A stretch of DNA of 17,423 nucleotides from SIG480 sp045539475 (GTDB lineage Bacteria > Bacillota > Clostridia > Oscillospirales > JAAYXM01), in NCBI GenBank assembly GCA_045539475.1, contig JAZQFJ010000060.1:1-17423 (forward strand), in the 5' to 3' direction. Below, piece by piece: positions 1-7,682 of this stretch. The translations under genes and the position numbers were made by a program. A model generated the notes under the pieces. That model was not told the origin of the DNA and did not search any database. It saw only the letters and a list, made by a program, of their open reading frames with translations. The stretch's first letter is position 1. Every line of letters begins with the position of its first letter.

Positions 1-24
1 AAACGAAAAGAAGAGGAGGAAAAT

Positions 25-54
25 TTGCAAATCCACTGCCTGTTGTGGTATACT
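25..54 (+). promoter_or_regulatory. Promoter of the deoR-led sugar operon
   Basis: TTGCAA at 25-30 and TATACT at 49-54 are separated by 18 bases, and TGg directly precedes the -10 (extended -10). The ribosome site AGGAGAG at 84-90 and the GTG start at 98 follow. This is the only clear promoter I see for the five genes that follow. Confidence 0.7.
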
Positions 55-60
55 GTATAC
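48..60. promoter_or_regulatory. Palindromic operator overlapping the -10
   Basis: GTATAC-T-GTATAC is a perfect 13-base palindrome that covers the -10 hexamer and the likely transcription start. A repressor bound here would block RNA polymerase. Inference: it is the autoregulatory site of the adjacent DeoR-type protein. A further GTATACAAA, matching the right half-site and its flank, lies near the end of the regulator gene at 832-840. Confidence 0.5.
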
Positions 61-97
61 AAATACGGTAAAAAAATCCCGATAGGAGAGGATAACA

Positions 98-856
98 GTG
101 GATATTGACAGCAGAAAAGATAAGATAATAGAGCTTTTGGCGGCAAACGGAAAGGTGCGCGTTACCGAGCTTGCAGAGCTGTTCGGCGTTTCAGAGGTTA
201 CGGTGCGTATGGATCTTGCAGACCTTGAAGAGCGAGGTCTTTTATCGCGTGTTCACGGCGGTGCCATGAGCTCGTATAAAACGTATTACAATATGAGCCT
301 GCAGCAGCGTCTGGGAACCAACCACGAGAAAAAGGTTGCGATTGCCGGTGCCGCCGCAGCTATGATAGAAGACCACGACACGGTGATGTTTAATTCCGGC
401 ACGACGACGCTTCTGACGTTCCGTCAGCTTCGTCCCTCTTTGAATTTAAGCATCGTCACCAACTCAATCGCAATTGCGCTTGAGGCGGGGGCAAACCCTA
501 ATTTCAATGTTGTTCTTCTCGGCGGTGATATAAATGCCAAGTATCAGTTTTCCTGCGGAAGCGATGCAAACGAGCAGATTCGCCGCTATCACGCCGACAA
601 GCTTGTGCTTTCGGTGGACGGTGCGGATATCGAAAACGGCTTTACGACGTATTACGATAAGGAAGCAGAGCTTGATCGGTTGATGATTGAAAATTCGTCA
701 ACGTGTATCGTTGCTGCCGACTACACCAAAATAGGAAGAACAACCTTTGCAAAAATTTCGGATATCGGTGTCGCGGACTACATAATAACAAATAAAAACG
801 CGGCAGAAGAGGAAAAGAAAAGCTTAAAAAAGTATACAAAGCTTATTGAGGTGTGA
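98..856 (+). CDS. DeoR/GlpR-family sugar-responsive transcriptional regulator
   Basis: Cytoplasmic repressor of 252 residues, the normal length for the DeoR family. Residues about 5-57 form the winged helix-turn-helix, with the family sequence VTELAELFGVSEVTVRMDL followed by RVHGGA at the end of the wing. The rest is the DeoR C-terminal sensor domain, which is related to ribose-5-phosphate isomerase: NSGTTT near residue 100, VTNS near 121, LLGGD near 139 and DGAD near 174. Family members usually bind a phosphorylated sugar that relieves repression. The GTG start at 98 is fixed by AGGAGAG seven bases upstream. It is first in an operon with a kinase, isomerase and hydrolases, so the inducer is probably a phosphosugar made by those enzymes. 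The exact sugar is unknown. Confidence 0.93.
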   Translation: MDIDSRKDKIIELLAANGKVRVTELAELFGVSEVTVRMDLADLEERGLLSRVHGGAMSSYKTYYNMSLQQRLGTNHEKKVAIAGAAAAMIEDHDTVMFNSGTTTLLTFRQLRPSLNLSIVTNSIAIALEAGANPNFNVVLLGGDINAKYQFSCGSDANEQIRRYHADKLVLSVDGADIENGFTTYYDKEAELDRLMIENSSTCIVAADYTKIGRTTFAKISDIGVADYIITNKNAAEEEKKSLKKYTKLIEV

Positions 857-867
857 AAATGTCAGAA

Positions 868-902
868 CCCCTCTCTTTCGCGTTGAAAGAGAGGGGTTTT
901 TT
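868..902 (+). terminator. Intrinsic-terminator-like hairpin overlapping the kinase ribosome site
   Basis: An 11-bp perfect stem (868-878 with 886-896), a 7-base loop and six T (897-902) give a textbook intrinsic terminator 11 bases after the deoR stop. The kinase ATG is at 906, so the 3' arm, ending GAGAGGGG, is also the only ribosome-site-like sequence for the kinase (9 bases from the ATG). No room remains for a new promoter between the T run and the ATG. Likely an attenuator that limits read-through from the regulator and can hide the ribosome site. Confidence 0.75.
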
Positions 903-905
903 AAT

Positions 906-2315
906 ATGAAATATGTTGCGGGTGCAGATATAGGAACAACCTCGCTGAAAATTGCTGTTTTTGATGAGAAAGGAAAGCTTGTTTCCTCTGCCTCACAAGA
1001 TTACACGCTTATTACGGAAGGAGAGCGCGTTGAGTTTCCGGCGGAAGAATACTGGAATATGTTTCTCAATGCATTCACTGAGGTCAGCCGCGGTATTGAG
1101 ATTTCCGCGATTTCGGTTGATACGCAGTGTGAAACGCTTATCCTTACTGATGAGGATGGTGCGCCGCTTACGAACGCTATCGTATGGCTTGATAACCGTG
1201 CTGAGGCCGAGGCGCGTGAGATAGAGGAAAAATTCGGAAAGAAGCTCGTTTACGAAGTAACCGGTCAGCCGGAGATTTGTGCGACGTGGCCTGCGGCGAA
1301 GCTTTTATGGGTAAAAAAGAATTTGCCGGAGGTATTTTCGAATACAAAACGTATTTTTCTTCTCGAGGATTACATTTTGTTTAAGCTTACAGGGAGTTTT
1401 GTGACAGAAAAGACGCTTCAGTCGTCAAGCCTTTATTTTGACATAAGATGCGGAGATTGGTGGGATGAGATGCTTTCGTTCATCGGAATCTCACGCAAAC
1501 AGCTTCCGGAAATTTTAGGCAGTGCCGAGCTTGTCGGCGAATATAACGGAATTAAGGTTGCGACAAGCGCAATTGACCAGATAGCCGGTGCGATAGGCGC
1601 GGGCGTTACCTCAAAGAGCGTTATTTCAGAGATGACGGGCACAACAATGGCGATGTTTGTTCCGTGCGATGAGATACCGGAATACAATCCCGAAAGCATA
1701 ATTCCGTGCCATGTGAATTATGACGGAAAATACGCACTCCTTTCGTGGACTCCTGCTGCAGGGCTTGCGCTTAAGTGGTTTAAAAACGGATTCTGCGCGG
1801 ATTTAAGCTTTAAGGAAATGGATGTTCTCGCAGAGGAAGCGGGAATAGGAGCAGAGGGGCTTACGTTTCTTCCGTACCTCTGCGGGTCAACTATGCCGAA
1901 GTATTCACCCACGGCAAAAGGTGCATTTTTAGGACTTACGCTTTCGCATACGAGAGCACATATGATACGCGCAATTTTAGAAGCAGTAGCGTGTATGCTC
2001 AAAAGCAACCTTGAATATATGAATATAGAAGCTCCGGAAATCCGCTCGACAGGCGGCGGTGCATCAAGCCCGCTGTGGTGTCAGATCAAGGCGGATATGA
2101 CGGGAAGAAAAATAACAACGCTGAAAAATGCAGAGAGCGCATGCCTTGGAAGCGCAATACTTGCAGGCGTTGCGGCAGGGATTTTTGACAGCGTGGTATC
2201 TGCGGCAGACGCAATTGTGGAAACCGACAAAACATATGTACCCGGCGGTGCGGATTACACCGATGTATATAAAAATTTCTGTGAAGCGGAGGAAAAAATG
2301 TTATGGGAAAAATAG
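906..2315 (+). CDS. FGGY-family carbohydrate kinase (xylulokinase-like)
   Basis: ATP-dependent sugar kinase of 469 residues. The N-terminal actin-like domain opens with ADIGTTS at residues 7-13, the phosphate-binding loop of the FGGY family. SVDTQ and WLDNRA follow, and the catalytic Asp is D224 in SAIDQIAGAIGAG. The C-terminal domain has MTGTTMAMF and STGGGASSPLWCQIKADMTG, the adenosine-contacting GGGA segment. The start at 906 puts the first phosphate loop at the usual place. A TTG at 846 would add 20 residues encoded through the upstream hairpin and is unlikely. The stop overlaps the next gene by 13 bases, so the two are translationally coupled. Substrate is not readable from sequence. Pairing with a fucose/arabinose-isomerase-like gene suggests a ketose such as xylulose, ribulose or fuculose (inference). 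Confidence 0.9.
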   Translation: MKYVAGADIGTTSLKIAVFDEKGKLVSSASQDYTLITEGERVEFPAEEYWNMFLNAFTEVSRGIEISAISVDTQCETLILTDEDGAPLTNAIVWLDNRAEAEAREIEEKFGKKLVYEVTGQPEICATWPAAKLLWVKKNLPEVFSNTKRIFLLEDYILFKLTGSFVTEKTLQSSSLYFDIRCGDWWDEMLSFIGISRKQLPEILGSAELVGEYNGIKVATSAIDQIAGAIGAGVTSKSVISEMTGTTMAMFVPCDEIPEYNPESIIPCHVNYDGKYALLSWTPAAGLALKWFKNGFCADLSFKEMDVLAEEAGIGAEGLTFLPYLCGSTMPKYSPTAKGAFLGLTLSHTRAHMIRAILEAVACMLKSNLEYMNIEAPEIRSTGGGASSPLWCQIKADMTGRKITTLKNAESACLGSAILAGVAAGIFDSVVSAADAIVETDKTYVPGGADYTDVYKNFCEAEEKMLWEK

Positions 2316-3649
2316 CTTTTGTGGGCTTTGGCGAGGTCAACACACCGAAGGACGTTATTATTAAAAAATGCGCGGAGGCAGAGCGCGGTCTTCTTGAGGC
2401 GGGGCTTGATCTTGTTTCCGTTTATCCGGTAACGGATGATTATGAGGAAAACGATATAAAGGAAGCTCTCGGAAAGCTTTCGGGCAACGATTTTGACGCA
2501 ATGGTTGTCTGTATTGCAGGCTGGATTCCGAGCCACGCTGTTGTGAAGATAACCGAGCAGTACCGCCATCTTCCGATGGTGCTCTGGGGACTTTGCGGCT
2601 GGATGGAGGGAGAGAGGCTTGTCACGACTGCTGACCAGGCGGGAACAAGCGCACTCCGCAAGACATTCTGCGACCTTGGATATACCTTTAAATATGTTTA
2701 TGATATTATCGGGCTTCCGTCACGCACAGACAAGGTTGCAACATATGTAAAGGCGGCGAGCGCGGCAAAGGCACTGCGCAGCGTAAAGATAGGTCATGCG
2801 GGCTACCGCGATATGAACCTTTACGGCACTCTGCATGACGGAGCATCTCTTAAAAAACGTGTAGGTGTTGAGATTGAGACATTCGAAATGCTTGAGATTT
2901 TCCAGCGTTATCAGAAGGTGACCGATGCCGAAAAGCAGGAGGTTATCGACAAATATATGTCCAAGTGGAACTTCTTAAAGCCCGCAAAGCAGGAAGGCAA
3001 GATGATGGCGGCAGGATATTTCCTCGCAATCGCATCTCTTATAAAGGAGCGCGGATACCTTGCAATCTCCTTGAAGGATGTTGACGGTATGAAGAAGCTC
3101 TTGGGCTTCCCGCCTGCACCGATATTTATGCTTCTTTCCGATGTTCTCGGCGTTTCCACAATTCCGGAAAACGACAGCCTCGGCAACGTTACACAGACAA
3201 TGGTAAAGCTTCTTACCGGTCAGTGCGGCGCGTATCTTGAGTTCTATGAGTTCTTCACAGACCGCGTCCTTGCAGGTGTTCCGGACTATGTTCCGGCTGA
3301 GATTACGGACGGTGAGACAACAGTTATGCCGGCGGCATTCGGCGAGCTGAGTGAGGGCATACTCAACGTTTCCAAGGTAAAAACAGGCGAGCTTACAATG
3401 TGCCGTCTTGTATATACAAACGGAAAATACTATATGCATATGGTAACGGGAGAGGGCGTAACTCCGCGCAAGTGGGAGGAGTGCGGCTGGACACAGCCTG
3501 CACCGCAGCTTCCGGGACTTGAGATTATCCTTCCGGATGTTGAGAAGTTCACAAATAACGTGATGTGCCAGCACTATATCATCTCTTACGGTGATAACAC
3601 AGCAGCCATCCGTGACCTTTGCGACATTCTCGGAATTGAGGTAATTTAA
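2303..3649 (+). CDS. L-fucose/L-arabinose isomerase-like protein
   Basis: 448 residues, cytoplasmic. The N-terminal half is Rossmann-like (VGFGEVNTPKD, then MVVCIAGWIPSHAVV and PMVLWGLCGWM), as in the substrate-entry domains of the FucI/AraA superfamily. The C-terminal half matches the FucI-like pattern: STIPENDSLGNVTQTM, then LTGQCGAYLEFYEFF, and QHYIISYGDN near the end. By analogy the metal and catalytic residues would be E289, E313 and H424. Such enzymes interconvert an aldose and a ketose using Mn(II). The ATG at 2303 lies inside the end of the kinase gene and has GGAGGAA just upstream. Being shorter than true FucI (about 590 residues), it belongs to the uncharacterised fucose-isomerase-like branch, and the substrate is unknown. 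A non-isomerase role cannot be excluded. Confidence 0.78.
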   Translation: MGKIAFVGFGEVNTPKDVIIKKCAEAERGLLEAGLDLVSVYPVTDDYEENDIKEALGKLSGNDFDAMVVCIAGWIPSHAVVKITEQYRHLPMVLWGLCGWMEGERLVTTADQAGTSALRKTFCDLGYTFKYVYDIIGLPSRTDKVATYVKAASAAKALRSVKIGHAGYRDMNLYGTLHDGASLKKRVGVEIETFEMLEIFQRYQKVTDAEKQEVIDKYMSKWNFLKPAKQEGKMMAAGYFLAIASLIKERGYLAISLKDVDGMKKLLGFPPAPIFMLLSDVLGVSTIPENDSLGNVTQTMVKLLTGQCGAYLEFYEFFTDRVLAGVPDYVPAEITDGETTVMPAAFGELSEGILNVSKVKTGELTMCRLVYTNGKYYMHMVTGEGVTPRKWEECGWTQPAPQLPGLEIILPDVEKFTNNVMCQHYIISYGDNTAAIRDLCDILGIEVI

Positions 3650-3653
3650 GATT

Positions 3654-5003
3654 ATGAAGAGCGTAGTATATGCGAGAAAACCGCTCGGGAATCCGCGTTT
3701 TCGATGGAGACAGCGCGAATTTGCGCTCTCTACCTTCAATTGTATCGGTAAAGATACCGATATGATAATCAAAAACTGCAAAGAAGCGGGCTTTAACCTT
3801 CTTGAGGTTGGCTGGGGAAGCCACGAAAAGGTTTGGGAGACGGTGGAAGCCTGTGAAAAGCACGGCATTGACCTTATCTTTCAGGATTTGTCTCTTTTCA
3901 GCGGTATGATGTATAAGCATGACGACCGACCGGTTGACGACAATGTTATCCGTGAAACTGTAAGAAAGCTTAAGGAAAAGAAGCACACCGTCGGCTTTTA
4001 CGTCTGGGATGAGCCGGTTTACGATTATCTCTTCCGCGAGGCAAGACGCCAGAGCGATATAATTCTGAAGGAGAATCCGGATGCTCTTATGTTCTCGGTT
4101 TTCCCGCCGAGCTATAACCCAGGACCGACATGGGATAACGGAAAGTATTACGATGCGTTTGAGCAGTACATAAAAGAGATTGAGCCGCCGGTTGTATCCA
4201 TGGATTATTACCCCGTTGGCAATTATTGCGGGCTTTATCCCGGGCTTGACTATACCGAGGAAATGCAGCTTGACGATTCGCCGATGTGGCTTGACCTTGC
4301 AGTTGCAAGAAACCTTGCGCGGAAATACAATCTGCCGTTTTGGTTCTATTATCAGTCCTGTTATGTTTATAAGACGGATGTAAAAATCACATTCCCGATG
4401 GTGCGTATGATGATGTATGCCGGAGCGCTTTACGGCGCAAAGGGTCTGCAGAACTACACCGTAACGGGAACATGCTACGGTCTTAATCCGGATATACCTT
4501 ATCCTACAGAGAGGACCGTTCTTATTGCAGATGGCACAAAGGGCGATTTCTTTGATGAGCAGAAGAAAATCCACGAAGAATTTAAAATGCTCGGGAATAC
4601 GCTTCTTGCTCTTTCAAACCGTGCGGTATACCACAGCAGCGATGTTAAGGTTTACGGCAAATACGGCGAAATTTTCAAGGATTTTGAGGATAATATTGCA
4701 GACAGCAAAATCCTCTCCGGAAATCTCCCGAAGCGCACCTCTGTTGGTGAGCTTTGCGATGATTACGGCAATGACTACCTGTTTGTTTTAAACCGTGATT
4801 TTGAAAAAGAGCTTTGTGCGGATATTCCGCTTTCCGGCAGCTTCAATATATATGAAGTGAGCCGTGAGGACGGTATGCAGAAGCTCGTAGCTGAGGACAC
4901 AGAGAAGATTTCCGTTTCTCTTGCTCCGGGAGACGCGGTTCTGATTCGTGTACAGTCTGCAGATGAAAAAAAGTTCATTGCAGAATATAAGCTAAGCGAA
5001 TAA
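3654..5003 (+). CDS. Putative cytoplasmic glycoside-hydrolase-like TIM-barrel protein
   Basis: 449 residues with no signal peptide. Residues about 15-330 read as a (beta/alpha)8 barrel: NLLEVGW, GIDLIFQD, VGFYVWDEPVYD, VVSMDYYPVGNY, LPFWFYYQSC and YAGALYGAKGLQNY. E120 in WDEP sits where clan GH-A-type enzymes place the acid/base at the end of strand 4. A C-terminal beta-sandwich (about 365-445, with LFVLNRDFEKE and VSLAPGDAVLIRV) is the small all-beta domain common after such barrels. The second catalytic carboxylate is not obvious to me. The gene starts four bases after the isomerase stop, using GAGGT at 3638-3642. Context implies hydrolysis of an imported glycoside whose sugar is then isomerised and phosphorylated. 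I do not recognise a numbered GH family with confidence. Confidence 0.68.
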   Translation: MKSVVYARKPLGNPRFRWRQREFALSTFNCIGKDTDMIIKNCKEAGFNLLEVGWGSHEKVWETVEACEKHGIDLIFQDLSLFSGMMYKHDDRPVDDNVIRETVRKLKEKKHTVGFYVWDEPVYDYLFREARRQSDIILKENPDALMFSVFPPSYNPGPTWDNGKYYDAFEQYIKEIEPPVVSMDYYPVGNYCGLYPGLDYTEEMQLDDSPMWLDLAVARNLARKYNLPFWFYYQSCYVYKTDVKITFPMVRMMMYAGALYGAKGLQNYTVTGTCYGLNPDIPYPTERTVLIADGTKGDFFDEQKKIHEEFKMLGNTLLALSNRAVYHSSDVKVYGKYGEIFKDFEDNIADSKILSGNLPKRTSVGELCDDYGNDYLFVLNRDFEKELCADIPLSGSFNIYEVSREDGMQKLVAEDTEKISVSLAPGDAVLIRVQSADEKKFIAEYKLSE

Positions 5004-5024
5004 TTGAAAGAAGGATGATTTAAT

Positions 5025-6509
5025 ATGTCGAACAAATATTTAATCGGATGGTCCGAAGTTGATATAACTCCGGATAAAAAGATAAGCCTTGCCGGTCAGT
5101 TTTACGAGCGCGTTTCAGAGTACGTTGAAACTCCGCTCAGTGTTACCGCAATGGCAATAGCTACAGGAGAAGAGCATGTTATCTTCTGCTCTGCAGACCT
5201 TGTTTCTGTCAGCAGCAGCCTTATGAAAGATGTCAGAGATATTGTTTCGGAAAAATGCCCTGAAATAAACACAGATGCGATTATCGTAGCTGCAACCCAT
5301 ACCCACACCTCGTATTCATATGCCGGACGAAGTGACAGGACCGTGGGCGACACGCTTGGAACGCTAAAGGCATATATGCCCGAGGGAGTGAAGTACATAG
5401 ACCGTGTTCCGCTTACGGACGATGTTATGTCACCCATTGAGGCGGCAGAATTCCTTCCGGGCAAAGTCGCAGAGGCGTGCATTGAAGCGTATAAGAACTT
5501 AAAACCCGCATCTTTTGCAAACGAGTTTGGCCGTGCGGCTGTCGGAATGTGCCGTCGCGTATGCTATGACGACGGCAGTGCAAAAATGTGGGGCGATACG
5601 AACACTGTAAATTTCACGCATCTTGAGGGCGGTAACGATAACGGCATTGAGCTTCTCTATACCTTTGACGAGAACGACAAGCTTACGGGCGTTGTTGCAA
5701 ATATTGCCTGCCCGTCGCAGGTTGTTGAGCAGAGAAGCTATGTTTCCTCCGACTATTGGGGCAAGGTGAAGATTCTTCTCCGCGAGAAATACGGCGAGGA
5801 CATCAAGGTTCTCGGTCTTGGCGGTGCAGGAGGCGACCAGTGCCCGCGTGACCTTATCCGCTGGGTGGATCCGGAAACCCCGATTGCCGACCCGAACGTT
5901 ATCCGTGAAAACGTAACCGTGCGCCGTGCGGACCCGTCAATGTATGACATCAAGGGAACGTGGAAGATAGGCAAGCGCGTTGTGAATGAGATTTCCGATG
6001 TGTTTGAGGAAATTACGGAAAAGACCTCAGAGGGCCCGCTTGTTCATAAAAAACTTACTCTTGAGCTTCCGCTTCGCCGCGTAACTCCGGCAGAGCGTGA
6101 TGCGGCAGCGCGCGCAATCCGTGAGTTTTTCAAGGAGCATACAGGCGACATCAATTATATGGACACTGCGGCAATGCACGTTCATGCAGGAACTCTTGGG
6201 AGATATGAATATCAACAGGATCATAATATCCGCACGGTTGAAGTACATATCGTCCGTATCGGTGATGTTGTTTTTGCAACAAACCCGTATGAGCTCTTCC
6301 TCGATTTCGGCAATCAGATTCGCGCGCTTTCCCACGCATCGCAGACGTTTATCGTTCAGCTCTGTTGCGGAAGTGACGGCTATTTGCCGACCGAAAAGGC
6401 AGAAAAGGGAAGCCATTACAGCGCATATGTTTCCAGCGGTACAGTCGGACACGTCGGCGGTGAGATGCTTGTACGCAAAACGGTTGAAGAAATAAACAAG
6501 ATGTTTTAA
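5025..6509 (+). CDS. Neutral/alkaline ceramidase-like hydrolase
   Basis: 494 residues, no signal peptide, so cytoplasmic, unlike classical secreted neutral ceramidases. Family marks: WSEVDITPD at the N-terminus, ATHTHTS with metal-ligand candidates H92 and H94, GGAGGDQCPRD around 267-275, NPYELF, and CCGSDGYLPT near the C-terminus. In characterised ceramidases the GDxSP segment holds the nucleophile Ser. Here that position is Cys (C273). Bacterial relatives without the secreted lipid-binding parts occur in glycan-use clusters and their substrates are mostly unknown, so an amidase or esterase acting on a sugar derivative is as likely as ceramide hydrolysis. GAAAGAAGG at 5006-5014 precedes the ATG. 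It is the last gene of the operon, before a strong hairpin. Confidence 0.85.
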   Translation: MSNKYLIGWSEVDITPDKKISLAGQFYERVSEYVETPLSVTAMAIATGEEHVIFCSADLVSVSSSLMKDVRDIVSEKCPEINTDAIIVAATHTHTSYSYAGRSDRTVGDTLGTLKAYMPEGVKYIDRVPLTDDVMSPIEAAEFLPGKVAEACIEAYKNLKPASFANEFGRAAVGMCRRVCYDDGSAKMWGDTNTVNFTHLEGGNDNGIELLYTFDENDKLTGVVANIACPSQVVEQRSYVSSDYWGKVKILLREKYGEDIKVLGLGGAGGDQCPRDLIRWVDPETPIADPNVIRENVTVRRADPSMYDIKGTWKIGKRVVNEISDVFEEITEKTSEGPLVHKKLTLELPLRRVTPAERDAAARAIREFFKEHTGDINYMDTAAMHVHAGTLGRYEYQQDHNIRTVEVHIVRIGDVVFATNPYELFLDFGNQIRALSHASQTFIVQLCCGSDGYLPTEKAEKGSHYSAYVSSGTVGHVGGEMLVRKTVEEINKMF

Positions 6510-6510
6510 C

Positions 6511-6551
6511 ATAGCAGAACCGCGGCAATCGCCGCGGTTCTGCTATTGTTT
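6511..6551 (+). terminator. Strong hairpin ending the sugar operon
   Basis: A 16-bp perfect stem (6511-6526 with 6531-6546) has a 4-base AATC loop and a short TGTTT tail, one base after the operon's last stop codon. The tail is weak for an intrinsic terminator, but the stem is very stable. It lies between two convergent genes and may serve both. Confidence 0.75.
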
Positions 6552-6580
6552 AAGCCGAGAGGAGTTCGCCTACCCTTGGG

Positions 6581-7549
6581 TTATCCCAAAGTATGCTTTA
6601 TCTCTTCGAGCAGGCGGTGAAGCTCTTCAAGAGTTGAGATGCTTACCACGCGCGTTTTATATGAATTTGCGCCGCGAACACCGCGAAGATACCACGCTAT
6701 GTGACGGCGCGCTTCAAGTGCGGCAACTCTTTCACAGGTGTTTTCCGCGCTTTTGCGTATCTGTGCCTCTGCAACCTCAAGGCGCTCCGAAAGTGAGGGA
6801 AGGGGAGGGATATCCTTTCCGGCAATTGCCGCACGGCATTGTGTGAATATCCACGGACACCCAAACGCCGCTCTGCCCACCATAACGCCCGCCGCGCCTG
6901 TCCAACGCAGGATTTTTGCGGCATCGGTGCCCTCAAAAACATCTCCGTTTGCAAGAACGGGAACGCTGACGGCAGACACAACCTCGCGGATGATATCCCA
7001 GTCCGCGCGACCGGAATACATTGCCACGCGCGTTCTTCCGTGAACGGCAAGAGCATCGGCACCCGCGTCCTCAAGAGACTTTGCAAACTCCACGGCGTTT
7101 ACGCTTCCGCCGTCCCAGCCCTTGCGGAATTTTACCGTTACAGGGAAGTTTACTCCGCGTTTTATTTCGCGCACGATTTCCGCGGCAAGAGCGGGATTTT
7201 TCATAAGTGCCGAGCCGTCACCGTTATTTACAATTTTGGGAGTAGGGCAGCCCATATTTATGTCTATGAAATCACAACCGGTGCGCTCGTGCGCAATCTC
7301 CGCCGCCTCGCGCATAACGCGAGGGTCGTTTCCGAAAAGCTGTACACCGAATGGGCTTTCTCCCTCGTTGCGGATAAGAAGCGAGCCGGTTTTGCTGTCC
7401 TGATAGACAAGCGCACGGGAGGAAACCATTTCCGTATAAGTGATATCCGCACCGCAATCACGGCAAACGGAGCGGAACGCCGCATCCGTAACGCCTGCCA
7501 TGGGAGCAAGGGCGAGCGGGCGGTTTTTAAAAATTTCAGATATGTTCAA
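6581..7549 (-). CDS. dusB: tRNA-dihydrouridine synthase, DusB type
   Basis: 322 residues, the usual length. An FMN- and NADPH-dependent enzyme that reduces uridines in the tRNA D-loop. APMAGVTDAAFR at residues 15-26 starts the FMN-binding barrel. DINMGCPTPKIVNNGDGSALM carries the catalytic Cys C101, with K140 and R142 in VKFRKGW and H170 in AVHGRTR. ANGDVF and VGRAAFGCPWIF bind FMN phosphate. The C-terminal helical domain has the YLRGVRGANSYK stretch typical of DusB. The start is TTG at 7549-7547, supported by GGAGG eight bases upstream on the minus strand and by the family N-terminus. It is convergent with the sugar operon and divergent from the PHP gene, so it is a single-gene unit here. 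Confidence 0.95.
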   Translation of the reverse strand: MNISEIFKNRPLALAPMAGVTDAAFRSVCRDCGADITYTEMVSSRALVYQDSKTGSLLIRNEGESPFGVQLFGNDPRVMREAAEIAHERTGCDFIDINMGCPTPKIVNNGDGSALMKNPALAAEIVREIKRGVNFPVTVKFRKGWDGGSVNAVEFAKSLEDAGADALAVHGRTRVAMYSGRADWDIIREVVSAVSVPVLANGDVFEGTDAAKILRWTGAAGVMVGRAAFGCPWIFTQCRAAIAGKDIPPLPSLSERLEVAEAQIRKSAENTCERVAALEARRHIAWYLRGVRGANSYKTRVVSISTLEELHRLLEEIKHTLG

Positions 7550-7582
7550 AGAGAAAACCTCCGACAGAATATTCCGGAAATT

Positions 7583-7611
7583 ATTGTATCATATTATAAA
7601 TAAATCAGCAA
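7583..7611 (-). promoter_or_regulatory. dusB promoter (minus strand)
   Basis: Read on the minus strand, TTGCTG (7611-7606) and TACAAT (7588-7583) are 17 bases apart, with TGa before the -10. It points into dusB, whose start codon begins at 7549. Confidence 0.6.
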
Positions 7612-7615
7612 TAGC

Positions 7616-7644
7616 TTGAATTAAAAAGTTTTTTGTGATAAAAT
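7616..7644 (+). promoter_or_regulatory. Promoter of the PHP phosphatase gene
   Basis: TTGAAT (7616-7621) and TAAAAT (7639-7644) are 17 bases apart, with TGa before the -10. The -35 box lies four bases from the -35 box of the divergent dusB promoter. Confidence 0.6.
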
Positions 7645-7682
7645 GATTTTCAAAAAAGACTATATAAGAAGAAGGAAAGAAC

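Noticed and set aside
2975..3868. Minus-strand open frame across the isomerase end
   Set aside because: Overlaps two real genes and shows no domain or ribosome site.
3579..4574. Long minus-strand open frame opposite the TIM-barrel gene
   Set aside because: The plus-strand protein has a coherent fold and operon position; the minus frame has no recognisable motif.
6839..7603. Long plus-strand open frame opposite dusB
   Set aside because: It is antisense to a gene with intact catalytic motifs, has no ribosome site, and its composition is the mirror of dusB codons.
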